A stretch of 64,000 bases of DNA, taken from contig OY762959.1 of assembly GCA_963667205.1 (NCBI GenBank), forward strand, positions 124,001 to 188,000, written 5' to 3'. Positions 52,038 through 60,411 of the stretch are shown piece by piece. The first letter of the stretch is position 1. Each line of letters opens with the position of its first letter. A program made the translations under genes and the position numbers. The notes under the pieces were generated by a model that saw only the letters and a program-made list of their open reading frames with translations, searched no databases and was not told where the DNA came from. This DNA comes from CF-162 sp963667205. GTDB taxonomy: Bacteria; Chloroflexota; Dehalococcoidia; SM23-28-2; RBG-16-64-32.

Positions 52038-53891
52038 CTAGACGCCGAACTCGTCGACGACCGCGATCGCGTAGGGTGCCTGCTCCCGGCAGGCGTCGCA
52101 TTTCACGCAGCTCTCCTGGTCGATGCGGTAGGTGCCGCCCTCTTCCACGACAGCCTCGGTCGGGCAGATCGCCGCCGCCGCCGCCAGCCGCTCGGACTGG
52201 TGCAGCACCTCGTAGCGCACGAGCCCGGCGCAGCGCTTGGCCGGGCAGCGCTTGTTGGTTACGTGTTCCATCAGCTCGTCCTCGAAGTAGCGGAACGTCG
52301 AAGCGATCACCGTCGGCGCGCCCTGACCGTGGAAGCAGTTGGCGTTCGAGGCGACGCGCCCCAGCAGCTTCAGGAGCTCCAGGTCCGCCTCGCGGCCTCG
52401 ACCGCTGGCGATGCGCTTCAGGATCTCCAGCGACCGCCGCGTCCCGGCGAAGCACGTCGTGCAGCGGCCGCAGGACTCGTCCTCGGCGAACCACTGGAAG
52501 TAGATGCAGAGGTCGACTATACAGTCGCTGTCATCGAGGATAACCAGGCCGCCTGCGCCCATCAGAGTGCCGCGCTCCCGGTACGGCTCCGGCTCCAGCG
52601 GAATGTCGATGTCGCTCGCCGGCACGACGCCGGAGAGAGGCCCGCCGGACTGCACCGCCTTCAGCGTCCGCCCTTCCGGCACGCCACCGGCCATCTCCAT
52701 CACTACCTGCCGTGTCGACGTGCCCAGAGGCACTTCCAGGACGCCCACGCGCTGCACCTTGCCGGAGAGCGAGAACATCTTCGTCCCGCGGTTCTTTTCC
52801 GTGCCGACCGACCCCCACCAGGGGCTGCCGTGGCGCAGGATGAGCGAAGCGTTGGCGTAGGACTCGACGTTGTTGATGTTCGACGGCTGCCCAAGCGCTC
52901 CGGACTCGGCCGGGAACGGCGGCTTGATCTTCGGCATGCCGCGCCGGTCTTCGAGCGAGCTGAGGAGCCCCGTCTCGTCGCCGCAGACGTAGCTGCCGGC
53001 CCCGCGCACCACTTCGACTTCGAAGTCAAAGCCGCGGCCCAGGATTCCCTTGCCCGCCAGCCCCTTCGCGTAGGCGTCCTCGATCGCCTTCTCCATGCGC
53101 GCGACCGGCACCGGGTACTCGTCGCGGATGTAGATGTACGCGCGGTCGGCGTCGGTAGCGTAGCCGGCGATGATTACGCCTTCCAGCAGCAGGTGAGGGT
53201 CGCTCTCCATGATGTTGCGGTTGACGAACGCGCCGGGATCGCCCTCGTCGGCGTTGACGACGATATATTTGGGGTGGCGCTCCGAGGTGCGCAGGAAGTC
53301 CCACTTGCGGCCGGTCGGGAAGGCCGCTCCGCCCCGTCCCCAGAGGCCCGAGTCCAGCATCTCCGCGATGACCCTCTCCGGCTCCATGCCCAGCGCCTTG
53401 TTCAAGCCCTCGTATCCCCCGCGCGCCAGGTAGTGCTCGATTGCCAGCGGGTCCGTCACGCCGCAGTTGGCCATCAGCCGCCGCACCTGCCCCTGCATGA
53501 ACGGCAGCGAGGCCAGCGGCGGCACGTCGCCTATCGGCTCATCAGCGGCCACCGCCAGCGCCATCTCGTTCGCCAGCGCGCCGGAGGCGATGCTCTTCAA
53601 GAGCCCCGGGACCCGCTCCGCCGTCACACGTTCGTAGAGCACCGGTGGGCCGTCCGGCTGCGTCACTTCGACCAGCGGTTCGGCGTAGCAGAGGCCTAGG
53701 CAGCCGGTCGCCATCACGTCAGCGTCCAGTTCACCTGCCTGCACAGCGGCCTTGATCGCCTCCAGCGTCTCCTGCGCGCCCACAACGAGCGAGCAGGTCC
53801 CCAGGTTGACGCGGATCAGCGTCTTCGATGGCTGCTCAAACGGCGCCCAGGCGGCGTTTGCCGCCTCTCGTAGCGCCTCGTAGGCCGCCAC
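52038..53891 (-). CDS. NuoF-like NADH-binding subunit with ferredoxin tail (diaphorase)
   Basis: A 617-residue flavoprotein. N-terminal thioredoxin-like region with LIRVNLGTCSLVVGAQETLE and MATGCLGLCYAEPLVEV (three visible cysteines). FMN/NADH-binding core: LWGRGGAAFPTGRKWDFLRT and VVNADEGDPGAFVNRNIMES. SLBB region: GALGQPSNINNVESYANASL. [4Fe-4S] in WFAEDESCGRCTTCFAGTRR plus a later Cys (SNANCFHGQG). The C-terminal ferredoxin part has AAAICPTEAVVEEGGTYRID and QESCVKCDACREQAPYAIAV. Pattern fits HydB/HndC/FdsB-type diaphorases. Its NuoE-like partner overlaps by 1 bp. No hydrogenase, formate dehydrogenase or complex I subunit is adjacent, so the oxidoreductase it serves is elsewhere. Confidence 0.88.
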   Translation of the reverse strand: MAAYEALREAANAAWAPFEQPSKTLIRVNLGTCSLVVGAQETLEAIKAAVQAGELDADVMATGCLGLCYAEPLVEVTQPDGPPVLYERVTAERVPGLLKSIASGALANEMALAVAADEPIGDVPPLASLPFMQGQVRRLMANCGVTDPLAIEHYLARGGYEGLNKALGMEPERVIAEMLDSGLWGRGGAAFPTGRKWDFLRTSERHPKYIVVNADEGDPGAFVNRNIMESDPHLLLEGVIIAGYATDADRAYIYIRDEYPVPVARMEKAIEDAYAKGLAGKGILGRGFDFEVEVVRGAGSYVCGDETGLLSSLEDRRGMPKIKPPFPAESGALGQPSNINNVESYANASLILRHGSPWWGSVGTEKNRGTKMFSLSGKVQRVGVLEVPLGTSTRQVVMEMAGGVPEGRTLKAVQSGGPLSGVVPASDIDIPLEPEPYRERGTLMGAGGLVILDDSDCIVDLCIYFQWFAEDESCGRCTTCFAGTRRSLEILKRIASGRGREADLELLKLLGRVASNANCFHGQGAPTVIASTFRYFEDELMEHVTNKRCPAKRCAGLVRYEVLHQSERLAAAAAICPTEAVVEEGGTYRIDQESCVKCDACREQAPYAIAVVDEFGV

Positions 53892-54472
53892 TACTCGCTC
53901 GCTCCTTCGTCCGCCTCGTCCGCCGCAGGCGCCGGTGGCTCCCGCATCTCCGGCTCGCCTCTCAGCCGCCGCGCGAACTTGATCGCCTCGCTCGTCGACA
54001 GCGGGCCGATGTAGCGGCCTTCGCTGCGGATCAGCGGCGCCAGTTGGCAGGTACCGTCACACTGCACAAGCTGCAGCTCGTACTTGCCGTCGGCGGAGGC
54101 CTCGTTCATCGCGCAGCCCAGCGTCGCCTCCAGCGCCCGCCGGATGCCCGGCGAGCCTTTGAGCAGGCAGGCAGGCCCGCTGCACCAGCCAACGACGTTC
54201 TCCGCCGGCGCGGTCTGCCGCAGCTCGGAATAGAAGTCGATCGTGCCGAAGATTATCGCCGGCGTCGTATCGAACTGCTCCGCCAGCAGCGGTATCGCCT
54301 CTTTCGGGACGTAGGCAAACTCGTGCTGGAGGCGGTGCAAGCCTTTCAGCAGGTCGACGTTGTCGGGCTTGAGGTCGGCGATCAGCTCCGAAATGCGCAC
54401 CAGCAACTCAGCACTGCCGGGAACGGGCCCGACGGCGGACAGGCGGGAGTTATGCGAGGCCTGGGAGAACAA
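53891..54472 (-). CDS. NuoE-like [2Fe-2S] thioredoxin-fold subunit
   Basis: A 193-residue protein with helical N-terminus (VDLLKGLHRLQHEFAYVPKE, AIPLLAEQFDTTPAIIFGTI) and the thioredoxin-like [2Fe-2S] domain. Ligands are VVGWCSGPACLLKGSPG (C-x4-C) and LQLVQCDGTCQLAPLIRSEG (C-x3-C), complete for the family. It pairs with the NuoF-like protein, whose ATG overlaps its stop at 53891, to pass electrons from NADH. The C-terminal tail is proline- and acid-rich. Confidence 0.9.
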   Translation of the reverse strand: MFSQASHNSRLSAVGPVPGSAELLVRISELIADLKPDNVDLLKGLHRLQHEFAYVPKEAIPLLAEQFDTTPAIIFGTIDFYSELRQTAPAENVVGWCSGPACLLKGSPGIRRALEATLGCAMNEASADGKYELQLVQCDGTCQLAPLIRSEGRYIGPLSTSEAIKFARRLRGEPEMREPPAPAADEADEGASE

Positions 54473-54634
54473 TCAAGGCGTCCTTCTGCGCATGGCGTTG
54501 GAAGATTGTGTAAATCGTCACCAATCATACAGACGCCCTTCTGAAGCGGCAAGCAGCAGCCGGACTGAGGACCGGACGAGCCCGTAACATTCGTAACACC
54601 TGCCGGCACCCGCTCTGCTAACCTTCAAGGCGTC

Positions 54635-55504
54635 ATGGATTTCGCAGGCGACTTCGAACGAATCCTCTCTGAGGACCTCTACCCTTACCGCTACCCCCTG
54701 ACGATCGCGCTCGTGATCGCGTTCGCCGCCGGCCTCTTCGCCGCCTATCGCTTCGGTTGGCACCTCGTTGCCTGGCGGCACCGGCTGATCACCGGGCCCG
54801 CGCTCGTCATCCTCCTCGTCGTCTCCATCCCCCTCGGCGACTACTTCCTCTCGCCGCTCTGGGAGCGCAGCACCGTCTGCGAGGCCAGCCCGATCGCCGG
54901 CGCCGGCGCTGGCTCCGACAAGTGCGACGGCGCCGTCTTCGCCTCGACCAACTCACCGACCGCGACAGCCCAGGAGACCGACCCCGCCGACGCCACCGGC
55001 ACGCCGACCGCCACCGCCAGTGACGCTCCCACGGACACCCCAGCCGCCACCGACGAGGGCCAGACGCCACCTGCGGATCAGGGCACCGCCACCGCCACAG
55101 CGGCGCCACCCGACCCGACCGCCGCCCCGACGCCCGTTCCCACCGAAGCGCCGACGCCCGGCTTCGAGCCGCACGTCATCCTCCAGGGTGAGTTCGAGGG
55201 CGAGGACGACTTTCACTTCGGAAACGGCACGGCGCTCCTGATCGAGAGCGCGCCGGGAGAGTACATCCTGCGCTTTGAGAACTTCTCGGTCCGCAACGGG
55301 CCCGACCTCTTCGTCTACCTCTCTCCGACCGCCGATGGCGACGAAAGCGGCTCGATCGACCTGGGCGAACTGAAGGGCACGGACGGCGCGTTCAACTACA
55401 CGGTCCCGGCGGGCACCGACATCGACGACTTCAAGTCGGCAATCGTCTGGTGCAAGGCGTTCTCCGTCCTCTTCGCCACGGCCGCCTTCGGCCCGGCATC
55501 CTAG
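54635..55504 (+). CDS. Membrane protein with DM13 domain
   Basis: A 289-residue protein. Two N-terminal helices (YPLTIALVIAFAAGLFAAYR and LITGPALVILLVVSIPLG) come first. A Thr/Pro/Ala-rich linker of about 90 residues follows (TATAQETDPADATGTPTATA and similar). The C-terminal DM13 domain reads EYILRFENFSVRNGPDLFVY, and IDDFKSAIVWCKAFSVLF with the conserved Cys of that domain. DM13 is proposed to bind heme or take part in redox reactions. The locus is divergent from the NuoE/NuoF pair by 162 bp. Confidence 0.85.
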   Translation: MDFAGDFERILSEDLYPYRYPLTIALVIAFAAGLFAAYRFGWHLVAWRHRLITGPALVILLVVSIPLGDYFLSPLWERSTVCEASPIAGAGAGSDKCDGAVFASTNSPTATAQETDPADATGTPTATASDAPTDTPAATDEGQTPPADQGTATATAAPPDPTAAPTPVPTEAPTPGFEPHVILQGEFEGEDDFHFGNGTALLIESAPGEYILRFENFSVRNGPDLFVYLSPTADGDESGSIDLGELKGTDGAFNYTVPAGTDIDDFKSAIVWCKAFSVLFATAAFGPAS

Positions 55505-55593
55505 GCGCGGACGAGAAGACAGCTGCGGGCGGCCCCGGCGCCGTCAACCGCCTACGTCGTCAACCTAGTTCGGTTCAGTAGTCGGGGAGCGGG

Positions 55594-55830
55594 CTAACCC
55601 TCGGCCCCCGCGTCCGCCGTAGCGGGCCGCTTGAGCACGAAGTAGCTCGTCTCCATCCGGATCAACGGCTGAACAGCCGACATTTCCCAGCCTTCGCTCC
55701 CCAGACTATCCAAGTACCGGCGAACGAAAGCCGTGCGATGTTCACCCGGCTGCCGTATGAACTCCACTCCTTCCGAGGAAATTCTCCCCCGGAAGTCTAC
55801 GTATGCGACTCTGTATTCCCATGAAGCCAT
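55594..55830 (-). CDS. Small DUF4177-like protein
   Basis: A 78-residue protein from ATG 55830 (GGAGGAACCG upstream). WEYRVAYVDFRGRISSEGVE at the start and YLDSLGSEGWEMSAVQPLIR in the middle follow the DUF4177 pattern ('WEY...v.....lN.lG.eGWElv'). Ends YFVLKRPATADAGAEG. Function unknown. Confidence 0.75.
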   Translation of the reverse strand: MASWEYRVAYVDFRGRISSEGVEFIRQPGEHRTAFVRRYLDSLGSEGWEMSAVQPLIRMETSYFVLKRPATADAGAEG

Positions 55831-55950
55831 CGGTTCCTCCACTCTAGCGGTGAACCGGCGCCGGGGAATGGCCGCCCGCACTTCTATCTTACCGCCGGGG
55901 GCGGCTCAGGCGTGTGTGCTGAACGTCACACGTTGCCTCGGGCTTTGTCG

Positions 55951-57150
55951 CTACTCGAACTCCCAGCCGTCGCCGCCCGAGTACTCCCGAAGCACCCGGC
56001 GCGCCACGACCATGCGGTGCACCTCGTCCGGGCCGTCGTAGATGCGCGCCGCTCGCGCCTGGCGGTACATCCCCTCCAGCGGCGTGTCCCCGGAGACGCC
56101 CAGCGCCCCGTGCACCTGGATCGCCCGGTCGATAACGTCGTGCAGGATCTTCGCGCCCCAGAACTTGATCAGCGACACTTCCACTCGCGCCTCATCACCC
56201 TGGTCGATCTTGTGCGCCGCGTGCAGCGTCAGCAGCCGCGCCGACTGGATCTCCGCCACAGAGTCGGCGATCCAGTTCTGCACCGTCTGCTTCTGCGCCA
56301 GCGTCGTCCCAAACGTCGAGCGCGAAAGCGCCCGCTCGCAGAGCAGGTCGAAGGCGCGCGCCATCTGGCCCAGCCAGCGCATGCAGTGGTGGATGCGGCC
56401 CGGCCCCAGCCTCTTCTGCGCGATCATGAAGCCGTCGCCGGCCTGTCCCAGCACGTTCATCACCGGCACCCGCACGTCCTTGTAGTAGATCTCGCAGTGG
56501 TTGCCGCGCGTCTCGCCCATCACCGGCACCGCGCGCTCGATGTTAACGCCGTCCGTCTCCAGCGGCACGATGATCTGGCTCATCTTGCGGTGCGCGTCGC
56601 CGTCGGCGTCAGTCACGCACATCACGATCGCGAACGCCGCACCGATGGCGCCGCTCGTGAACCACTTGTGCCCGTTGATCACCCAGTCGTCGCCGTCACG
56701 CACCGCCTGGGTCTGCAGCGTCGTCGGGTCCGACCCGGGCACCTCCGGCTCCGTCATCGAGAAGCAGGAGCGGATATCGCCGTTGACCAGCGGCTTCAGC
56801 CACTGCGCCTTCTGCTCCTCGGAGCCGAACTGCCAGAGGATCTCCGCGTTGCCGGAGTCCGGCGCCTGCGAACCGAACGCGCGGGGCGCCAGGAAGCTGC
56901 GGCCCAGGATCTCGTTCATGTAGACGTACGGCATGAAGCCGATGCCCATGCCGCCCGCCTCCTTTGGCAGGTGCGGCGCCCAGTAGCCCATCTTCTTCGT
57001 CCGCGACTGCAGGTCGTTGATCAGCTCCTTCGCTTCGTCGTCGCTGGCGTCTTCGATCACGTCTTCGTTCGGATAGACGAACTCGTCCATGAACGCGCGC
57101 ACGTCTGAGCGCAGCTTCTTGATCTCGGGGCTCATCGTGAAGTCGGGCAT
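55951..57150 (-). CDS. Acyl-CoA dehydrogenase (ACAD10/11-like)
   Basis: A 399-residue flavoprotein from ATG 57150 (GAGGAGGACCCG before it). It has the FAD-binding SCFSMTEPEVPGSDPTTLQT, GDDWVINGHKWFTSGAIGAA, RIHHCMRWLGQMARAFDLLC and, near the end, IQVHGALGVSGDTPLEGMYR. The catalytic base is probably the Asp or Glu near YDGPDEVHRMVVARRVLREY. It oxidises an acyl-CoA to enoyl-CoA. In the ACAD10/11 group the substrates are long-chain or 4-hydroxy acids. The downstream LLM and enoyl-CoA hydratase genes on the same strand could follow in one pathway. Confidence 0.91.
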   Translation of the reverse strand: MPDFTMSPEIKKLRSDVRAFMDEFVYPNEDVIEDASDDEAKELINDLQSRTKKMGYWAPHLPKEAGGMGIGFMPYVYMNEILGRSFLAPRAFGSQAPDSGNAEILWQFGSEEQKAQWLKPLVNGDIRSCFSMTEPEVPGSDPTTLQTQAVRDGDDWVINGHKWFTSGAIGAAFAIVMCVTDADGDAHRKMSQIIVPLETDGVNIERAVPVMGETRGNHCEIYYKDVRVPVMNVLGQAGDGFMIAQKRLGPGRIHHCMRWLGQMARAFDLLCERALSRSTFGTTLAQKQTVQNWIADSVAEIQSARLLTLHAAHKIDQGDEARVEVSLIKFWGAKILHDVIDRAIQVHGALGVSGDTPLEGMYRQARAARIYDGPDEVHRMVVARRVLREYSGGDGWEFE

Positions 57151-57164
57151 CGTCGGGTCCTCCT

Positions 57165-58169
57165 CTAGCGCGGCGCCAGCGCCCGGAACGCCTCCAGGCT
57201 CTGCTGGGCCTGTGCTTCCCGGTCCCGCGCCGTCGGGATGATGTTGATCACGGGCGTGCTGATCCCGTTGTCTCGGTACGCTTCGATCTTGTCCTTGCAC
57301 TCGTCGGGGCTGCCGAACACGAAGATGTCGTCGACGACCTTCTCCGGGACGAGACCGACAGCCTCCTGCCGCTCACCGGCCTGCCAGGCCTTCATCATCG
57401 GCGCCAGCGCCTCGCCGCGGCCCAGCCACTCGTGGAACGCGTAGTAGAACGGCGTCGTCAGGTAGCCCGAGACCATGAAGCGCCCCAGCATCTGCGCCTG
57501 CTGGCGGTCGTCCGTCCAGATCACGAAGATGCGGCAAGCCACGTCGAACTCCTCGGCGTTCTTGCCTGCTTCCGCCGCTGCCTCACGCGCGATTCCGGCG
57601 ACGCGGGGCGCGTCGTCCGGCGAGATGTAGTTCGTGATCGCGCCCTCGCCCAGCTCGCCGGCCAGGCGCAGCATCTGCTCCCGCAGCGCCGCCACGTAGA
57701 CCTTCGGCGGCGGCTCCGGGGGACGCCCCAGGCGGAAGCCCTTGACGTCGTACGGCCCCACCTTGCGCACCACCTTCTCGCCGCTCCAGGCCTCGCGCAG
57801 AAAGGCGACCGTGTCGCGCATGCGGGTCATTGGCTGCGTCAGCGGCACGCCGTTCCAGCGCTCGACGATCGCCGGCGAACTCGTGCCGATGCCGAGGCAG
57901 AACCGTCCCGGCGCCAACTCCTCGATCGCCGCCGCGGTCTGCGCCAGCAGCGTCGGCGTGCGGTTATAGACGCCGGCGATGGCGCAGCCCAGCCGCGTCT
58001 CCTTCGTCCAGGCGGCGAAGGCGGCCAGCGGCGTGAAGGCGTCGTTCGCCTCCACTTCGGCCGTCCAGGCGTCCGTGTAGCCCAGCTCTTCGGCCTCGCG
58101 CAGGATCGCACCGTGCTCCGAAAGCGGCACGCCCTGCAGCGGGTAGGTGAGACCCCAGCGGCCGCCCAT
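57165..58169 (-). CDS. LLM-class (F420-type) oxidoreductase
   Basis: A 334-residue TIM-barrel flavin/F420 enzyme. It opens MGGRWGLTYPLQGVPLSEHG with EELGYTDAWTAEVEANDAFT, FAAWTKETRLGCAIAGVYNR, GRFCLGIGTSSPAIVERWNG, and VYVAALREQMLRLAGELGEG. The pattern is that of F420-dependent LLM oxidoreductases of Actinobacteria and Chloroflexi. The cofactor is inferred, not shown. The start overlaps the stop of the enoyl-CoA hydratase by 1 bp (58169). Confidence 0.9.
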   Translation of the reverse strand: MGGRWGLTYPLQGVPLSEHGAILREAEELGYTDAWTAEVEANDAFTPLAAFAAWTKETRLGCAIAGVYNRTPTLLAQTAAAIEELAPGRFCLGIGTSSPAIVERWNGVPLTQPMTRMRDTVAFLREAWSGEKVVRKVGPYDVKGFRLGRPPEPPPKVYVAALREQMLRLAGELGEGAITNYISPDDAPRVAGIAREAAAEAGKNAEEFDVACRIFVIWTDDRQQAQMLGRFMVSGYLTTPFYYAFHEWLGRGEALAPMMKAWQAGERQEAVGLVPEKVVDDIFVFGSPDECKDKIEAYRDNGISTPVINIIPTARDREAQAQQSLEAFRALAPR

Positions 58170-58969
58170 CAGGCGAACTCGGGGTCGCGCTTCTCGAGGA
58201 ACGCGCTCACGGCTTCGGCGTGGTCAGGGACGCGCCGCGCCTCCCTGATGGCGAAGCCTTCCTGGGTGACGACACGGCGCAGGTCGTGCTCCGCCAGGTT
58301 CTCGTGGATCGTCCGCTTCGCCGCCCAGACTGCCGATGGCGGGTTTGCGGCGATCTCCTCCGCCAGGCCCATCGCCGCCTCCATCAGCTTGTCGTGCGGC
58401 ACCACCTGGTCGACCAGCCCTCTCCGCAGCGCCTCATCGGCTTCGACGATGCGACCGGTCAGCGCCATGAAGAGTGCGTTGCCCAGGCCCGCCGACGCCG
58501 CCAGGTAGCGCGTGCTGCCGCACTCCGGCGTCAGCCCCACCTTCACGAAGCGCACCGAGAACATCGCCTTGTCCGAGGCGATCCGGATGTCGCAGGCAAG
58601 CGGCATCGTCAGGCCGATGCCGACCGCGTGTCCGTTGATCGCGGCGATCACCGGCTTGCTCCGCGAGAGCAGGATCGGCACTTCGGGACTGCCGTCGGAC
58701 GCCGTCAGCCACGTCGGACCGGCGCCGTCCCGGGATCCGTCCAGGCCTTGCGAGAAGCCCTGGATGTCGCCGCCAGCGCAGAACGCTCGTCCCGCCCCCG
58801 TGACGACGATCGCGCGCACTGCGCGGTCCTTGTTCGCTGACTGCACGACCTGCATGAACTCGGTCTCCATGCGTCCGTTCCAGGCGTTGAGCTTGTCCGG
58901 GCGGTTCAGAGTGAGAAGCAGGACGTGGCCTTTCTTCTCGCTGAGCAGGGTTTCGTAGATATCGGGCAT
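58169..58969 (-). CDS. Enoyl-CoA hydratase/isomerase family protein
   Basis: A 266-residue crotonase. Oxyanion-hole segments: AGRAFCAGGDIQGFSQGLDG and IAAINGHAVGIGLTMPLACD. Catalytic part: VRFVKVGLTPECGSTRYLAA (one Glu retained). C-terminal AIREARRVPDHAEAVSAFLE and RDPEFA. Next to LLM and acyl-CoA dehydrogenase genes it could act in fatty-acid or leucine-derived CoA oxidation. Methylglutaconyl-CoA hydratase activity for the mcc module is a candidate. Confidence 0.9.
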   Translation of the reverse strand: MPDIYETLLSEKKGHVLLLTLNRPDKLNAWNGRMETEFMQVVQSANKDRAVRAIVVTGAGRAFCAGGDIQGFSQGLDGSRDGAGPTWLTASDGSPEVPILLSRSKPVIAAINGHAVGIGLTMPLACDIRIASDKAMFSVRFVKVGLTPECGSTRYLAASAGLGNALFMALTGRIVEADEALRRGLVDQVVPHDKLMEAAMGLAEEIAANPPSAVWAAKRTIHENLAEHDLRRVVTQEGFAIREARRVPDHAEAVSAFLEKRDPEFA

Positions 58970-59060
58970 CGTTCACGCTCCTTCGGGAACGCCCCTGAAT
59001 TTAGCACATCACGGCACCCGGACGTACAGAGTCCGGGACAAGCACGCAGCGACGGGGGTG

Positions 59061-59416
59061 TTAGCCGGACAACGAGGGGCCGGGCGTCGCCTCGGCGTCC
59101 AGCATGTAGCCGATCCCCTGCATCGTCTTGATCGCCACCGGCGGCCCGCCCTCGTTCGTCTCCAGCTTCCGCCGCAGGCGCGAGATCCACACCCTGAGGT
59201 AGCGCACGTCGCCCCTGTGGCCGGGACCCCAGACGGTGCTCAGAGCCTTGGACGTCGGCGTCACCTTGCCGGCGTTCTCCGCCGGCAGCCGCAACAGCCG
59301 CCACTCCGTGCGGGTAAGAGGGATAACGTCGCCCCGGCGCCGGGCCAGGCCCATCCCGAGGTCAATCTCCAGCTCCCCGCTCGGGCGACTCGATCAACCG
59401 AAGGCTCTTCCGCCAT
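59061..59416 (-). CDS. Stand-alone OmpR/PhoB-type winged-helix regulator, apparent frameshift
   Basis: ATG 59416 (GGGAGGTGCGC upstream) begins MAEEPSVDRVARA. One G is missing in the run at 59375-59378, after which the true frame reads GELEIDLGMGLARRRGDVIP, then TRTEWRLLRLPAENAG, the recognition helix region GDVRYLRVWISRLRRKLETN and AIKTMQGIGYMLDAE (the C-terminal hairpin). It is the DNA-binding half of a response regulator with no receiver domain. Restored length about 118 residues. It may act as an unphosphorylated DNA-binding protein. The internal ATG 59354 would give a truncated version. Confidence 0.75.
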
Positions 59417-59498
59417 GCGCACCTCCCAATTCCGGAGGCCCCCTCGTCAGGCGTACACTACGCCCGATCACTCCCGCAATGCAACGCCATCGCCGCAG

Positions 59499-60410
59499 CT
59501 ATGGAGCGGGTTCGCTGCCGCGGACGGCGCGCTTGTAGCGCCCCTCCAGCGGCCGGCCGACGGTCTCCTCGGCTGACCAGGCGACGCCCACAAGCGCATC
59601 TAGGTCAACGCCCGTCTCGATGCCCATCGCCGCCAGCATCGCCGCCAGGTCCTCGGTCGCCACGTTGCCGCTGGCGCCCGGCGCGTAGGGACACCCTCCC
59701 AGGCCACCGATCGACCCGTCGAACTGCGTTGCGCCAGCCTCTATCGCCGCCACCACATTCGCCAGCCCCACCCCTCGCGTGTCGTGGAAATGCAACCGCA
59801 GCTCCGGCCCGGGCACTTCGGCGAGAAAGCGGCTCACGACGTCGAACGCCTGTCGCGGGTTCGCCACACCGATGGTGTCGCCCAAAGCCACCGCGGAGGC
59901 GCCGAGGGCGTGCATTCGCCGCGCCAGCTCAAGCACGCGGTCCGCGGGCACCTCGCCCTCGTACGGGCAGCCGAACGCCGTCGAGACGTAGCCGGTCCAC
60001 GGCTTGCCGGCCTCTTCCGCCAGCGCCGCCACACCGCCGATCCCAGCCAGCGACTCGGCGATCGTGCGCTTCACGTTCGCCTTGTTGTGCGACTCGCTCG
60101 CAGAGACGACGACGGCGATCTCGTCCACCTCCGCAGCGATCGCGTTTCGCGCACCGATCTCGTTGGGGACGAGGCCGACGTAGGTGACGCCCGGCCGACG
60201 CTCGATCCCCGCCATCACTTCCGCGGCGTTCGCCATCTGCGGGATCGCCTTCGGGTGGACGAAGGATGCCGCCTCGATGCGCGTCAAGCCGGTGGCCGAG
60301 AGCGCGTCCACGAGGGCGATCTTCCGCGCCAGCGGGATCTCCCGCGACTCGTTCTGGAGGCCGTCGCGCGGGCCGACCTCGGTCAGCGTGACGCGCTCCG
60401 GCAAGCGCAT
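59499..60410 (-). CDS. mvaB: Hydroxymethylglutaryl-CoA lyase
   Basis: A 303-residue TIM-barrel lyase. The start has RVTLTEVGPRDGLQNESREI, a divalent-metal His pair is in LHFHDTRGVGLANVV, and the signature GGLGGCPYAPGASGNVATED contains the catalytic Cys. It splits (S)-HMG-CoA to acetoacetate and acetyl-CoA, the last step of leucine breakdown. It is 1 bp downstream of the mccA-like stop, in the same operon. Confidence 0.94.
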   Translation of the reverse strand: MRLPERVTLTEVGPRDGLQNESREIPLARKIALVDALSATGLTRIEAASFVHPKAIPQMANAAEVMAGIERRPGVTYVGLVPNEIGARNAIAAEVDEIAVVVSASESHNKANVKRTIAESLAGIGGVAALAEEAGKPWTGYVSTAFGCPYEGEVPADRVLELARRMHALGASAVALGDTIGVANPRQAFDVVSRFLAEVPGPELRLHFHDTRGVGLANVVAAIEAGATQFDGSIGGLGGCPYAPGASGNVATEDLAAMLAAMGIETGVDLDALVGVAWSAEETVGRPLEGRYKRAVRGSEPAP

Positions 60411-60411
60411 C

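Noticed and set aside
52200..53699. Plus-strand frame of about 499 codons opposite the NuoF-like gene
   Set aside because: Antisense shadow of a gene with complete flavoprotein and Fe-S motifs; no recognisable product.
54950..55150. Repeat-like ACC/GCC-rich stretch as a possible CRISPR or minisatellite
   Set aside because: It is an in-frame Thr/Pro/Ala linker of a membrane DM13 protein with no regular unit or spacer.
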